Shown here in pieces: positions 1 to 9,511 of a stretch of DNA of 64,000 bases. Position numbers and translations under genes: made by a program. The stretch is from Njordibacter sp905182035. Its GTDB lineage: Bacteria > Pseudomonadota > Gammaproteobacteria > Pseudomonadales > Balneatricaceae. The notes below the pieces were generated by a model. It saw only the letters and a program-made list of their open reading frames with translations, did not search any database and had not been told where the DNA came from. The DNA is taken from NCBI RefSeq assembly GCF_047730075.1, contig NZ_CP159831.1, positions 1 through 64,000 on the forward strand, given 5' to 3'. How positions within the stretch are numbered: position 1 is the stretch's first letter; each line of letters begins with the position of its first letter.

Positions 1-100
1 TAACTTTAGGCACTTGGTGATAAAATGATTGTCGTTATTACATCAGCTAAGGCCAGTCATCTGGCTTTGGCAATTTAGTTTAATTTGGCTCTAGTTAAAA
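1..100 (+). promoter_or_regulatory. dnaA upstream region (partial)
   Basis: This is the last 100 bases before dnaA; the rest of the presumed origin/promoter region lies outside the window. I see no TTATNCACA DnaA box here. A small hairpin (GCCAG 52-56, TCAT loop, CTGGC 61-65) lies in what is probably the dnaA leader. An AT-rich stretch (TAAAAT near 21-26) could be a -10 element but has no clear -35 partner. The Shine-Dalgarno sequence before the dnaA ATG is weak. Confidence 0.4.
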
Positions 101-1555
101 ATGGCTCAAGTGATTTGGCAACAATGTTTGGCGTGTCTTCAGGATGAACTGCCTAGTCAGCAATTTAATACTTGGATTCGACCCCTGAAGGTTAATGAGT
201 CGGGCAGAGTCATTCAATTGTTGGCACCCAATCGGTTTGTGCAAGACTGGGTTAGAGATAAGTACTTTTCTAGAATACGTGAATTGGTTGCAGATTACGC
301 CTCAGATACGACTCAAAATGTGGAGTTGGTGGTGGACCCTTCTGGTGGCTCTACAAAAAGAGTAGCTAATCACCTTAGTGAACGGTCCCCAACTACTCCT
401 CCTTCTGCTTTTGCACCCAATGCTGCTACGGCTACGCCTGCCATACCAAGGCAAGCAAGTGCGATTATACAACCTCAGTTTGGTGAGGAGCCTGCGCGAC
501 AGCGTGTGGTTCAGGTTGAAGGGTCAGTGCGGCATCAGAGCTATTTGAATCGTGCGTTTACTTTTTCAAGCTTTGTTCAAGGTAAGTCTAATCAGTTGGC
601 CTTAGCGGCAGCTAAACAAGTGGCAGAAAACCCTGGTAGTTCTTATAACCCACTGTTTCTATACGGTGGAGTAGGTTTAGGTAAAACTCACTTAATGCAT
701 GCGGTTGGAGCGGCTCTAATAGAACGCAACCCTAATGCAAAAGTGGTCTATCTGCATTCAGAGCGCTTTGTAGCCGATATGGTTAAGGCCTTGCAGCTCA
801 ACGCTATTAATGAATTTAAACGGTTTTATCGCTCAGTTGATGCCTTGTTGATAGATGATATACAATTTTTTGCCGGCAAAGAGCGCTCACAAGAAGAGTT
901 TTTTCATACCTTTAACGCCCTATTGGAGAGTGGTCAGCAGATGATTTTAACCTGTGATCGTTACCCTAAAGAGATAGCGGGGTTAGAAGATCGTTTGAAA
1001 TCTCGCTTTGGTTGGGGTTTAACTGTAGCAGTAGAGCCTCCTGAGCTAGAAACGCGGGTGGCCATTTTGATGAAGAAAGCCGCTGAAGGAAATATTGCTT
1101 TGCCCGAAGACGCAGCATTTTTCCTTGCAAAAAAGATTCGTTCCAACGTACGCGAATTAGAGGGCGCCCTCAAACGGGTGGTTGCAAACTCTCATTTTAC
1201 TGGTGAGGCCATTACTACACCCTTTATACAAGAGTCACTGCGTGACCTGTTGGCGCTTCAGGATAGAAAGGTCAGTATAGATAACATTCAGAAAACTGTG
1301 GCAAGCTACTATAAGATTAAAATTGCTGATATCTTGTCGAAGCGTCGCTCACGGTCAGTGGCTCGACCACGCCAGTTGGCCATGGCGTTGTCGAAAGAGC
1401 TCACCAATCATAGCTTGCCCGAAATTGGCGATGCATTTGGTGGGCGAGACCATACAACAGTTTTGCACGCGTGCCGCAAAATAAAAGAATTACGCGAAGC
1501 AGATCGTGACATTCACGATGATTATGATAACTTATATCGCTCATTAACTGTCTAA
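101..1555 (+). CDS. dnaA: Chromosomal replication initiator protein DnaA
   Basis: DnaA binds DnaA boxes at the chromosomal origin, opens the DNA and recruits the helicase; it is an AAA+ ATPase. The 484-residue product has all four family domains: an N-terminal helicase-loading domain (about 1-80), a low-complexity Ala/Pro/Thr linker (about 85-135), an AAA+ domain with Walker A GGVGLGKT (189-196) and Walker B LLIDDIQF (249-256), and a C-terminal helix-turn-helix domain with the GGRDHTTVLHA signature (447-457). Length is normal for gammaproteobacteria. It is the first gene of a dnaA-dnaN-recF-gyrB series, with only 42 bases to dnaN, so an origin between dnaA and dnaN is unlikely here. Confidence 0.98.
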   Translation: MAQVIWQQCLACLQDELPSQQFNTWIRPLKVNESGRVIQLLAPNRFVQDWVRDKYFSRIRELVADYASDTTQNVELVVDPSGGSTKRVANHLSERSPTTPPSAFAPNAATATPAIPRQASAIIQPQFGEEPARQRVVQVEGSVRHQSYLNRAFTFSSFVQGKSNQLALAAAKQVAENPGSSYNPLFLYGGVGLGKTHLMHAVGAALIERNPNAKVVYLHSERFVADMVKALQLNAINEFKRFYRSVDALLIDDIQFFAGKERSQEEFFHTFNALLESGQQMILTCDRYPKEIAGLEDRLKSRFGWGLTVAVEPPELETRVAILMKKAAEGNIALPEDAAFFLAKKIRSNVRELEGALKRVVANSHFTGEAITTPFIQESLRDLLALQDRKVSIDNIQKTVASYYKIKIADILSKRRSRSVARPRQLAMALSKELTNHSLPEIGDAFGGRDHTTVLHACRKIKELREADRDIHDDYDNLYRSLTV

Positions 1556-1597
1556 GCCGATAGTTTACGGAGCAAAAACCGTTAACAGGATTGTAGT

Positions 1598-2701
1598 ATG
1601 AAATTTACCATCAGCCGAGAAGCCTTTTTAAAGCCCTTAGTGTTAGTTGCAGGTGTTGTTGAGAGGCGCCAAACCCTACCTGTGTTGGCCAATATATTGG
1701 TCGTGGTGGAGGGTGATCAACTTACGCTTACAGGCACTGACTTGGAAGTAGAGTTAGTGGGCCGGGTGAGTTTAGATCAGGCAGGTGAGGATGGTGGGGT
1801 GACGATTCCGGCACGTAAGTTGATGGACATATGCAAATCATTACCTGATCACGCCATGATTGAAGTTTCCCAAAACGAAGAACAATGTTTGGTGCGCTCC
1901 GCGCGCAGTAAATTTAAGTTATCCACATTGCCTGCGACAGACTTTCCCAACGTCGAAGATAGCCCTGAGTCGTTCGAATTTGAGGTGCCTCAAATGGCCC
2001 TTAAACAACTTGTGGATCAAACCGGTTTTGCCATGGCGCAGCAAGATGTGCGCTATTATCTAAACGGTATGTTGTTTGAGATTAAAGATAGTCAGTTGCG
2101 CACAGTGGCCACCGATGGCCACCGCTTGGCAACCAGTTTTATGCCGGTTGGTTTGCCTGACGAAGCTGGACAGCAGTTGATCGTGCCTCGTAAGGGTGTG
2201 CTGGAATTGGCGCGCTTAATGACGGAAGAAGATGCCTCCGTTCGCTTGGTAATTGGCGCCAGCCACATTCGCGCATTTACCAATGATTTTATTTTCACCT
2301 CCAAACTAGTTGATGGCAAGTTTCCAGATTATGAGCGCGTATTGCCACGTAATGGCGACAAGATTGTGCTTGTTGATCGCTTAGCTATGCGCGGAGTGTT
2401 AAGCCGTGCAGCTATATTATCTAATGAAAAGTACCGTGGCGTGCGCATGACTGTAAGTGATACGAACTTGCAAGTTGTCGCTAATAACCCAGAGCAGGAA
2501 GAAGCTGAAGAAAGTCTGATGGTAGATTATCAAGGTGCTCAAATTGAAATTGGTTTTAACGTTGGATATGTCCTTGATGTGCTTAATGTACTGCATAGTG
2601 ATCAGGTTAAAATTACTTTGAGTGATTCTAATTCTAGTGCGTTGTTGGCGGACGGTGGTAATGGTGCGGCCCAATACGTCATCATGCCTATGCGTCTGTA
2701 A
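1598..2701 (+). CDS. dnaN: DNA polymerase III beta subunit (sliding clamp)
   Basis: DnaN forms the ring-shaped clamp that holds DNA polymerase III and many repair enzymes on DNA. The 367-residue product has the normal length of the three-domain clamp, and the C-terminus ends in the family-typical YVIMPMRL. The ATG is preceded by ACAGGA at a good distance. It follows dnaA by 42 bases, consistent with co-transcription, and is separated from recF by 100 bases that hold two DnaA-box matches. A third perfect TTATCCACA lies inside this gene at 1919-1927, which may be chance. Confidence 0.98.
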   Translation: MKFTISREAFLKPLVLVAGVVERRQTLPVLANILVVVEGDQLTLTGTDLEVELVGRVSLDQAGEDGGVTIPARKLMDICKSLPDHAMIEVSQNEEQCLVRSARSKFKLSTLPATDFPNVEDSPESFEFEVPQMALKQLVDQTGFAMAQQDVRYYLNGMLFEIKDSQLRTVATDGHRLATSFMPVGLPDEAGQQLIVPRKGVLELARLMTEEDASVRLVIGASHIRAFTNDFIFTSKLVDGKFPDYERVLPRNGDKIVLVDRLAMRGVLSRAAILSNEKYRGVRMTVSDTNLQVVANNPEQEEAEESLMVDYQGAQIEIGFNVGYVLDVLNVLHSDQVKITLSDSNSSALLADGGNGAAQYVIMPMRL

Positions 2702-2756
2702 CAGAGCTTGAAATCCAACCTGTTTTTCAATCACTGGCCAAGCTGGTGAATGTAGT

Positions 2757-2788
2757 TTATACACATCTTGTGAAAGGTGTTATCCACA
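2757..2788 (+). promoter_or_regulatory. Two DnaA-box matches upstream of recF
   Basis: TTATACACA (2757-2765) and TTATCCACA (2780-2788) both fit the DnaA-box consensus TTATNCACA. They lie in the same orientation with starts 23 bases apart, inside the 100-base gap between dnaN and recF and just before the recF start at 2802. They could take part in origin function or regulate recF/gyrB transcription by DnaA. The matches are seen directly; function is inferred from position near dnaA. Confidence 0.6.
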
Positions 2789-2801
2789 GGCGCTATGGCT
2801 A

Positions 2802-3890
2802 ATGTCTGTACAGCAACTAAGTATTCAGCGGTTGCGCAACCTGCATCATGTTGACCTTCAATTTGATGGGGGTATCAATCTACTTTATGGGCTTAATGCC
2901 AGTGGCAAAACTAGTATCTTAGAATCGATACACATGCTTGCTTTAGGCCGCTCTTTCCGTAGTCTAAAATTGGCCTCTGTCATTGCTCAAGGGCACACTG
3001 ATTGCCTGTTGTTTGCCAAGATAAAAAATCCACAGGGAGTTACTGACTCTTTGGGTATGAATCGCCGTTTGGATGGTGATCATAATGTGCGTCTCAATGG
3101 TGAAAACCTGTCGTCTGTCGCTGAACTTGCTAGCCTATTACCTATTCAACTGATTGACCCTAATAGTGCGCGCTTGATCGAGGCGGGACCAAGTGTTCGT
3201 AGGCAGTATTTGGACTGGGGAGTGTATCATCACAACCCAATCTTTTTTGGCCTGTGGAAACAGGCTCAGAGGCTGCTAAAACAACGTAATAGCGCCCTGA
3301 AATGTGGTACAATGAGCGCCGATGTAAGGGCTAGTTTTGACCCAGGTTTGGTAGAGGTTGCCGAGCAGTTAAATGGCCTCAGAGAGGCCTATTTGAAGCT
3401 CCTTGAGCCAGTATTCTTCGAGTTGCTGTCTGGTTTGGTGAATTTGCCTGATTTAAAGCTTGGGTATTATTCGGGCTGGTCTGCTAATCGTAATTATGCA
3501 GACATACTTGAAGAAGCCTTGGAACGTGATTTACGGCTCGGTTATACCCAGAAAGGGCCTCAACGTGCAGACGTTAAGTTAACCTTGCATGGCGTAAATG
3601 CTGTTGAGCGCCTATCTCGTGGCCAACAAAAGTTAGTTGTCGTTGCGCTTAAGTTAGCCCAAGGAAAATTGTTAAGTGAGGCTGAGGGTCGTAAGTGTGT
3701 TTTTTTAGTTGATGACTTAGCGGCTGAGTTGGACTGGTCCCACAGGCGAGAGATATGCCGGCAGTTAGTGAGTTTAGATACACAGGTATTTGTCACTAGT
3801 GTTGGACCCGATGAGCTAACTGATTGTTGGCCAGAAGAAGCGCAAATTAAAATGTTTCACGTGAAACACGGGCAAGTAAGCCAGGAATAA
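2802..3890 (+). CDS. recF: DNA replication and repair protein RecF
   Basis: RecF is an SMC-like ATPase that helps RecOR load RecA at single-strand gaps. The 362-residue product has Walker A GLNASGKT (30-37), the ABC-type signature LSRGQQK (about 270) and Walker B with the FLVDDLAAELD segment (about 300-310), the family layout. Length is normal. The last codons contain a perfect parS site (3853-3868), read in frame as MFHVKH, so the C-terminal sequence is constrained by a DNA-binding site as well as by the protein. gyrB follows after 54 bases. Confidence 0.97.
   Translation: MSVQQLSIQRLRNLHHVDLQFDGGINLLYGLNASGKTSILESIHMLALGRSFRSLKLASVIAQGHTDCLLFAKIKNPQGVTDSLGMNRRLDGDHNVRLNGENLSSVAELASLLPIQLIDPNSARLIEAGPSVRRQYLDWGVYHHNPIFFGLWKQAQRLLKQRNSALKCGTMSADVRASFDPGLVEVAEQLNGLREAYLKLLEPVFFELLSGLVNLPDLKLGYYSGWSANRNYADILEEALERDLRLGYTQKGPQRADVKLTLHGVNAVERLSRGQQKLVVVALKLAQGKLLSEAEGRKCVFLVDDLAAELDWSHRREICRQLVSLDTQVFVTSVGPDELTDCWPEEAQIKMFHVKHGQVSQE
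3853..3868. promoter_or_regulatory. parS centromere site inside recF
   Basis: TGTTTCACGTGAAACA is a perfect 16-base palindrome identical to the canonical bacterial parS, the site where ParB nucleates for chromosome segregation. It lies within the 3' end of the recF reading frame. A second identical site is at 6471-6486. parS sites cluster near oriC in most bacteria, which fits the dnaA neighbourhood. Confidence 0.93.
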
Positions 3891-3944
3891 ATATCCATTT
3901 AGGATTGGCTGCCACTATTTAAGAAAATGACTTCGGAGTAATTA

Positions 3945-6362
3945 ATGAGCGAAGAGACAGTCTACGATTCGTCCAGTATCAAAGTCCTTAAGGGATTGGA
4001 CGCGGTGCGTAAGCGCCCAGGCATGTATATTGGTGATACGGATGATGGTACAGGTTTGCACCACATGGTGTTTGAAATTGTCGATAACTGTATCGATGAA
4101 GCTCTAGCTGGTTATTGTAGTGAAGTTAGCGTAACCATTCAGTCTGATGATACGGTAACTGTTGTTGATGATGGACGTGGTATTCCCGTAGACATTCACT
4201 TGGAAGAGGGGGTGTCTGCAGCTGAGGTTATCATGACGGTGCTGCACGCCGGTGGTAAATTTGACGACAATAGTTATAAGGTGTCAGGTGGCTTACACGG
4301 TGTAGGCGTAAGTGTAGTAAACGCACTTTCTACGGAATTAAAACTTACCATTCGTCGTAACGGCCAGGTTCATGAGCAGATTTACCATCACGGTGTTCCA
4401 CAAGCTCCTTTGGCGGTAGTGGGCACAACTGAAGGTACCGGCACCACCTGTACGTTCACGGCTTCACCTGATACTTTTACAAACATCATGTTCCATTTTG
4501 ATATTTTGGCTAAACGCTTACGTGAGCTTTCATTTCTAAATTCAGGTGTGGCCATTCGTCTTAAAGATGACCGCTCTGGGCGAGAAGAAGTATTTTGTTA
4601 CGAAGGTGGCGTAGCTGCCTTTGTTGAATATTTGAATGCCAACAAGACCCCAATCAACAAGTGTATGCACTTTAATACCATGCATGCAGATGGTGTTGGT
4701 GTAGAGGTCGCATTGCAGTGGAATGACTCTTTCCAAGAAAGTATCCACTGCTTTACAAACAATATTCCTCAGCGAGATGGTGGCACTCACCTCAGTGGTT
4801 TTCGTTCGGCCCTTACCCGTACCCTAAATAACTACATAGAAGCAGAGTCGGCACAGAAGAAGTCCAAGGTAGCAACTTCTGGGGACGATGCACGAGAAGG
4901 TTTAACCGCCATTATTTCCGTTAAAGTGCCAGACCCAAAATTTTCCTCCCAAACTAAAGATAAGCTGGTTTCATCAGAAGTTAAGTCTGCTGTAGAGCAG
5001 GAGCTGGGTCGTTGTTTGTCTGAATTTCTACAAGAACACCCTCAAGAGGCACGTGTCATTGTTGGCAAGATGATCGATGCGGCAAGAGCAAGGGAAGCGG
5101 CTCGAAGGGCGCGTGATATGACTCGTCGCAAGGGAGCCTTAGATATCGCAGGTCTGCCTGGTAAGTTAGCAGACTGCCAAGAGAAAGACCCTGGTCTTTC
5201 TGAAATCTATCTAGTGGAGGGCGACTCTGCAGGTGGCTCTGCTAAGCAGGGACGTAATCGCCGAACCCAAGCGATCCTGCCGCTAAAGGGTAAGATTCTC
5301 AATGTCGAGAAGGCTCGTTTTGACAAGATGCTTTCCTCTGTTGAGGTTGGGACATTAATCACTGCCTTAGGTTGTGGTATTGGTCGTGATGAGTTCGATA
5401 TTGAGAAGTTACGCTACCACAGTGTGATAATCATGACCGATGCCGACGTCGACGGTGCCCACATACGTACTTTGTTGTTAACCTTTTTCTTCCGTCATTT
5501 ACCCAAGGTGATTGAAAATGGCCACTTGTTTATTGCCCAGCCACCACTTTACAAGGTGAAGAAAGGTAAGCAGGAGCAATACCTCAAAGATGATCCAGCA
5601 CTGGATGGGTTCTTACTACAAGGCGCAATGGACGGTGCATCTTTGCATTCCAGTGCAAGTGCTCCAGCAATTTTGGGTACTGGTTTGGAAAGTTTGGCGG
5701 TACAGTATCGTCAGGTCATGGCAACTGTTAAACGTGTTGAGCGTATAATTCCAGGGGTCATCTTGAAGCAAATGATTTATGCGCCGGTACTTGCCCTAGA
5801 CGAATTGCATGATCAAGATAAGGTTGCGGCATGGTTAGATTCAATTTTGGAGAGTTTAGAAGGGCAGGAAGTGGGTGGCGCCATGTACGATGGCCAGGTG
5901 CGCGCAAACCCAGAGCGTGATGGCTACTTACCCATGATTACCATCACAACCCACGGTATCGACGATGACTATATGATTAGCTTCGACTTCTTGAGTTCCA
6001 GTGAGTACCGGTCTATCGTCGCTCTTAATGCCGCCCTATCTGGGTTATTAGAAGAAGATGGTTACTTCCAGCGGGGCGAAAAGACCTTCCCAACGGAAAG
6101 CTTTGCTCATGGTTTGGACTGGCTAATGAAGGAAGCACGCCGTGGTCTTTCTGTTCAGCGTTATAAGGGTTTAGGTGAAATGAACCCAGACCAATTGTGG
6201 GAGACCACTATGGATCCGGAGCAACGTCGTATGTTGTGTGTAACCATTGATGATGCCATTGCGGCAGACCAAATGTTTACCACTCTTATGGGTGACGAGG
6301 TTGAGCCCCGCAGAATCTTTATCGAAGAAAACGCCCTACGGGTTGCCAATTTGGACTTCTAG
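3945..6362 (+). CDS. gyrB: DNA gyrase subunit B
   Basis: GyrB is the ATPase subunit of gyrase, which introduces negative supercoils with GyrA. The 805-residue product has the GHKL ATPase motifs (EIVDNCIDEA near 45; GGLHGVGVSVVNAL near 115), the transducer domain, and the TOPRIM domain with EGDSAGGSAK (near 425) and MTDADVDGAHIRTL (near 498). The length is that of the long gammaproteobacterial form, which carries an insertion of about 170 residues in the TOPRIM half. The ATG has a CGGAG Shine-Dalgarno. It is the last gene of the dnaA series and is followed by a strong terminator. Confidence 0.98.
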   Translation: MSEETVYDSSSIKVLKGLDAVRKRPGMYIGDTDDGTGLHHMVFEIVDNCIDEALAGYCSEVSVTIQSDDTVTVVDDGRGIPVDIHLEEGVSAAEVIMTVLHAGGKFDDNSYKVSGGLHGVGVSVVNALSTELKLTIRRNGQVHEQIYHHGVPQAPLAVVGTTEGTGTTCTFTASPDTFTNIMFHFDILAKRLRELSFLNSGVAIRLKDDRSGREEVFCYEGGVAAFVEYLNANKTPINKCMHFNTMHADGVGVEVALQWNDSFQESIHCFTNNIPQRDGGTHLSGFRSALTRTLNNYIEAESAQKKSKVATSGDDAREGLTAIISVKVPDPKFSSQTKDKLVSSEVKSAVEQELGRCLSEFLQEHPQEARVIVGKMIDAARAREAARRARDMTRRKGALDIAGLPGKLADCQEKDPGLSEIYLVEGDSAGGSAKQGRNRRTQAILPLKGKILNVEKARFDKMLSSVEVGTLITALGCGIGRDEFDIEKLRYHSVIIMTDADVDGAHIRTLLLTFFFRHLPKVIENGHLFIAQPPLYKVKKGKQEQYLKDDPALDGFLLQGAMDGASLHSSASAPAILGTGLESLAVQYRQVMATVKRVERIIPGVILKQMIYAPVLALDELHDQDKVAAWLDSILESLEGQEVGGAMYDGQVRANPERDGYLPMITITTHGIDDDYMISFDFLSSSEYRSIVALNAALSGLLEEDGYFQRGEKTFPTESFAHGLDWLMKEARRGLSVQRYKGLGEMNPDQLWETTMDPEQRRMLCVTIDDAIAADQMFTTLMGDEVEPRRIFIEENALRVANLDF

Positions 6363-6386
6363 CTCTGGCGTTTAGAAGCTACTATA

Positions 6387-6426
6387 GCCAATAAACAGGC
6401 CTCCAAACGGAGGCTTTTTATTGGCT
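6387..6426. terminator. Terminator between gyrB and glyS (probably bidirectional)
   Basis: The core is GCCTCC (6399-6404), loop AAAC, GGAGGC (6409-6414) followed by TTTTTA. Around it, AGCCAATAAA (6387-6396) and TTTATTGGCT (6417-6426) are also complementary, so the hairpin has A- and T-rich arms on both sides. It sits between convergent gyrB and glyS and can stop transcription both ways. Confidence 0.88.
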
Positions 6427-6470
6427 GTAGAAAGTGACTAGCGGTGTTGTATGGGAAAAATTAACAATAA

Positions 6471-6486
6471 TGTTTCACGTGAAACA
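6471..6486. promoter_or_regulatory. parS centromere site between gyrB and glyS
   Basis: A second perfect TGTTTCACGTGAAACA palindrome, in the gap between the convergent gyrB and glyS genes, about 2.6 kb from the copy in recF. Both are exact matches to canonical parS, so ParB is expected to bind here. Confidence 0.93.
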
Positions 6487-6503
6487 CTCTAAAAAATCAA
6501 ATT

Positions 6504-8555
6504 CTAATGGGCCAACAAACTAATGTCAGCCACACGACCAAGCTCAGTTTGAAGTTCTGACAGCAATGCCAAACGGTTGTTCTTAAGGGCATCATCATCA
6601 GTCATTACCATGATGTCTGAGAAGAATTGATCAAGTGGGCCTGCCAGCTGAGCAAGTGCTTGTAGCGCATCATGGTAGTTGCCATGAGTTATAACAGCCA
6701 AGTTGCTTTGTTTAATTTTTTCCAACGAGTCAGCTAATGTGATCTCGGCAGCCTCTAACAACAATGCTGCATCAAACGAGGAATCACCATTACCATTTTT
6801 GCTAAGGATGTTACTCACACGTTTATTACTCGCGATAAGAGCTGGCGCTGCGTCAAGCTTCAAGAACTGACTTACAGCTTGAACACGGCGATCAAAGTCT
6901 AATGGTGAATTAGATTTGTTCTCCATGACGGCTAAATAAATATCAACTGAAACTTTCTGATCCTCATAGTGGGCCCGTAGACGATCGAATATAAAGTTCA
7001 ATAACTGTGGTTGAACTTTTGCTAAGGGTGATGGTAAATCTTCATGCAAAGCATAAGAGGCCTGAAGCAACGCAGCAAGATCAAGTTCCAAATCTTGTTC
7101 AATAATAATGCGTAATAAACCAACGGTAGCCCGTCTTAAGGCATACGGGTCCTTACTACCCGTAGGCGGTTGACCAATACCAAACAGCCCTACCAAGGTA
7201 TCTAACCTATCAGCAATAGCAACAGCGCTAGCAATAGAGGATTGTGGCAAACAATCGCCGGCAAACTTAGGCCAGTAGTGTTGCTCTAGGGCGGCTGCAA
7301 CCGTAACATCCTCACCATCGCTGAGAGCGTAAACGTGGCCCATTAGGCCCTGTAAGTCACTAAACTCAAGCACCATATCGGTATTAAGGTCAGCCTTAGA
7401 TAGGGCGCCTGCACGAGCTGCCAGAGCACTGTCTGCGCCAATTAGGCGGGCAATACGGCTAGCCAATTGAGAAACCCGTCGGGTCTTGTCAAGCACGGTG
7501 CCTAGTTCTGCTTGAAACACCACTTTTCCCAAAGCTTCGTTACGGCTCTCTAATGTGGTTTTCTTATCAGTTTCAAAAAAGAACACAGCGTCGGCAAGCC
7601 GTGGACGAATAACACGTTCATTACCCGCAATAACGCGGTTAGCATCCTTGCTAATAATGTTGCTGACGGTAAGAAACAGGGGCAAAATATCACCCTTGTC
7701 ATCTACAAAATGGAAATATTTCTGATGTTCTTTCATGGAAGAAATTAAAGCCTGGGCAGGCACTTTCAAAAATGCCTCATCAAAGCGACCGGTTAAACAC
7801 ACCGGCCATTCGACTAGCCCAGTCACTTCGTCGAGTAATTTTTCATCGATTACAGCTGTAGCATTGAGAGCTTTAGCCTGCTCCGATATTTGTGTACGGA
7901 TCATGGTTTTACGTTCATCAAAGCTAACAACAACATGACCTTGGTTGCGCAACTGTTGTGCATAACTCGAAGGTGAATCAATGGTGATCTGGCCTTGGCT
8001 ATGAAAACGATGCCCACGACTAGAGTGGCTATTACTCAAATCAAACAACTGGGTATCCACGAGTTCATTGCCTAAGGAGAGGATGAACCACTGTACCGGA
8101 CGCACAAATTCATTACGTGATGCACCCCAGCGCATACGCTTGGCTATAGGTAGGTTAGCTAAGGCGACGTCGATTACATCTGCCAAAAGATCAAGCGTTT
8201 TGGAACCCTTAATTTGGCACTCAAATTGGTAATATTGACCTTTTTCTGTATCAACAATAGCCAAATCGTCTAACGTAACTTTGCAGGAACGAGCAAAACC
8301 TTCAACTGCTTTTTCTGGCGCTTTAACAGAAGGGCCGCGACGGCTTTCGTGACGGTCAGCCTGCTGCACTTCTAAGGCCTCAATGATCACGGCTAATCGG
8401 CGTGGCGTAGCGTAAGGTATGACTTGGCCATGTTCCAAACCAAGCTCTTTTAACTGGCCTGTAATGCTGGATTCTAATGCCCTAGACAAGGCCATTAAAG
8501 ATTTTGGAGGCAGCTCTTCAGTACCTAACTCAAACAAAAAATCGGCTTGGCTCAT
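6504..8555 (-). CDS. glyS: Glycyl-tRNA synthetase beta subunit
   Basis: GlyS is the beta subunit of the heterotetrameric glycyl-tRNA synthetase; it contributes tRNA recognition while GlyQ holds the catalytic site. The 683-residue product has normal length and the family's N-terminal FELGTEELPPK segment (about 8-18) and SMKEHQKYFHF segment. Its start overlaps the glyQ stop by four bases (ATGA-type), so the two are translationally coupled. It ends convergent to gyrB across the terminator and parS site. Confidence 0.98.
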   Translation of the reverse strand: MSQADFLFELGTEELPPKSLMALSRALESSITGQLKELGLEHGQVIPYATPRRLAVIIEALEVQQADRHESRRGPSVKAPEKAVEGFARSCKVTLDDLAIVDTEKGQYYQFECQIKGSKTLDLLADVIDVALANLPIAKRMRWGASRNEFVRPVQWFILSLGNELVDTQLFDLSNSHSSRGHRFHSQGQITIDSPSSYAQQLRNQGHVVVSFDERKTMIRTQISEQAKALNATAVIDEKLLDEVTGLVEWPVCLTGRFDEAFLKVPAQALISSMKEHQKYFHFVDDKGDILPLFLTVSNIISKDANRVIAGNERVIRPRLADAVFFFETDKKTTLESRNEALGKVVFQAELGTVLDKTRRVSQLASRIARLIGADSALAARAGALSKADLNTDMVLEFSDLQGLMGHVYALSDGEDVTVAAALEQHYWPKFAGDCLPQSSIASAVAIADRLDTLVGLFGIGQPPTGSKDPYALRRATVGLLRIIIEQDLELDLAALLQASYALHEDLPSPLAKVQPQLLNFIFDRLRAHYEDQKVSVDIYLAVMENKSNSPLDFDRRVQAVSQFLKLDAAPALIASNKRVSNILSKNGNGDSSFDAALLLEAAEITLADSLEKIKQSNLAVITHGNYHDALQALAQLAGPLDQFFSDIMVMTDDDALKNNRLALLSELQTELGRVADISLLAH

Positions 8556-9511
8556 GAGCTTTGCTCCTCGTGCTGCAATAACTCGTCTTTCAAGTCCTGG
8601 CTAGCAAGGGGAAAACCAAGTGCTTTGCGGGCGGCATAATATTCCAATGCAACTTGGCGGGCGAGGGCGCGAACCCTTAGAATATAACGCTGCCTCTCTG
8701 TGACTGAGATGGCATGGCGTGCGTCAAGCAAGTTGAATACATGGGATGCCTTAAGGACAAATTCGTAAGCGGGTAAGGGCAGTTTAGCGTCAACCATACG
8801 GACACATTCAACCTCGTAATGGTCAAAGTTACTAAACAGTGTATCTACTTGCGCGTGTTCGAAGTTGTAGGTCGACATTTCTACTTCCTGCTGATGGAAT
8901 ATGTCGCCATAACTCACAGTAGTGCCATCAGCAGCGCGGCTCCACACGAGATCATACACGCTATCAACGTTTTGTAGGTACATGGCGATACGCTCAAGAC
9001 CGATAGTAATCTCACCCATCACCGGGAAGCACTCAAGACCACCTGCTTGTTGGAAATAGGTAAATTGGGACACCTCCATACCGTTAAGCCAGATTTCCCA
9101 GCCTAAGCCCCATGCGCCCAGTGTTGGAGATTCCCAGTTGTCTTCAACAAAACGTACATCATGTACCTGGGTATCAATACCCAGGTGATCTAGGCATTGT
9201 AAGTACAATTCTTGAAAATTTGTTGGTGATGGCTTAATGACTACCTGAAACTGGAAATAATGTTGTAACCGGTTAGGATTCTCACCATAGCGGCCATCTG
9301 TAGGGCGGCGGCTGGGCTGAACGTATGCCGCGCGCCAGCTTTCAGGGCCAATGGCCTTAAGAAAAGTCGCAGGATGAAAGGTGCCAGCCCCGACTTCCAT
9401 ATCGAGTGGCTGCATGATGTTGCAGCCTTGAGCAGACCAGTATTGTTGCAAGGCAAAAATGAGTCCTTGAAAAGTACTGGTATCGGTTGTTTTATCCACG
9501 ACTAAATCCAC
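8552..9511 (-). CDS. glyQ: Glycyl-tRNA synthetase alpha subunit
   Basis: GlyQ is the catalytic alpha subunit of the alpha2-beta2 class II glycyl-tRNA synthetase. The 319-residue product has the family's MQPLDMEVGAGTFHPATF region (about 35-52), the QPSRRPTDGRYGENPNR segment with class II motif 2, and the GWEIWLNGMEVSQFTYFQQ segment. Length is close to the usual 300-315. It is the first gene of glyQS. The 191 bases upstream separate it from a divergent acyltransferase gene and must hold both promoters; I could not assign them with confidence. Confidence 0.98.
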   Translation of the reverse strand: MDLVVDKTTDTSTFQGLIFALQQYWSAQGCNIMQPLDMEVGAGTFHPATFLKAIGPESWRAAYVQPSRRPTDGRYGENPNRLQHYFQFQVVIKPSPTNFQELYLQCLDHLGIDTQVHDVRFVEDNWESPTLGAWGLGWEIWLNGMEVSQFTYFQQAGGLECFPVMGEITIGLERIAMYLQNVDSVYDLVWSRAADGTTVSYGDIFHQQEVEMSTYNFEHAQVDTLFSNFDHYEVECVRMVDAKLPLPAYEFVLKASHVFNLLDARHAISVTERQRYILRVRALARQVALEYYAARKALGFPLASQDLKDELLQHEEQSS

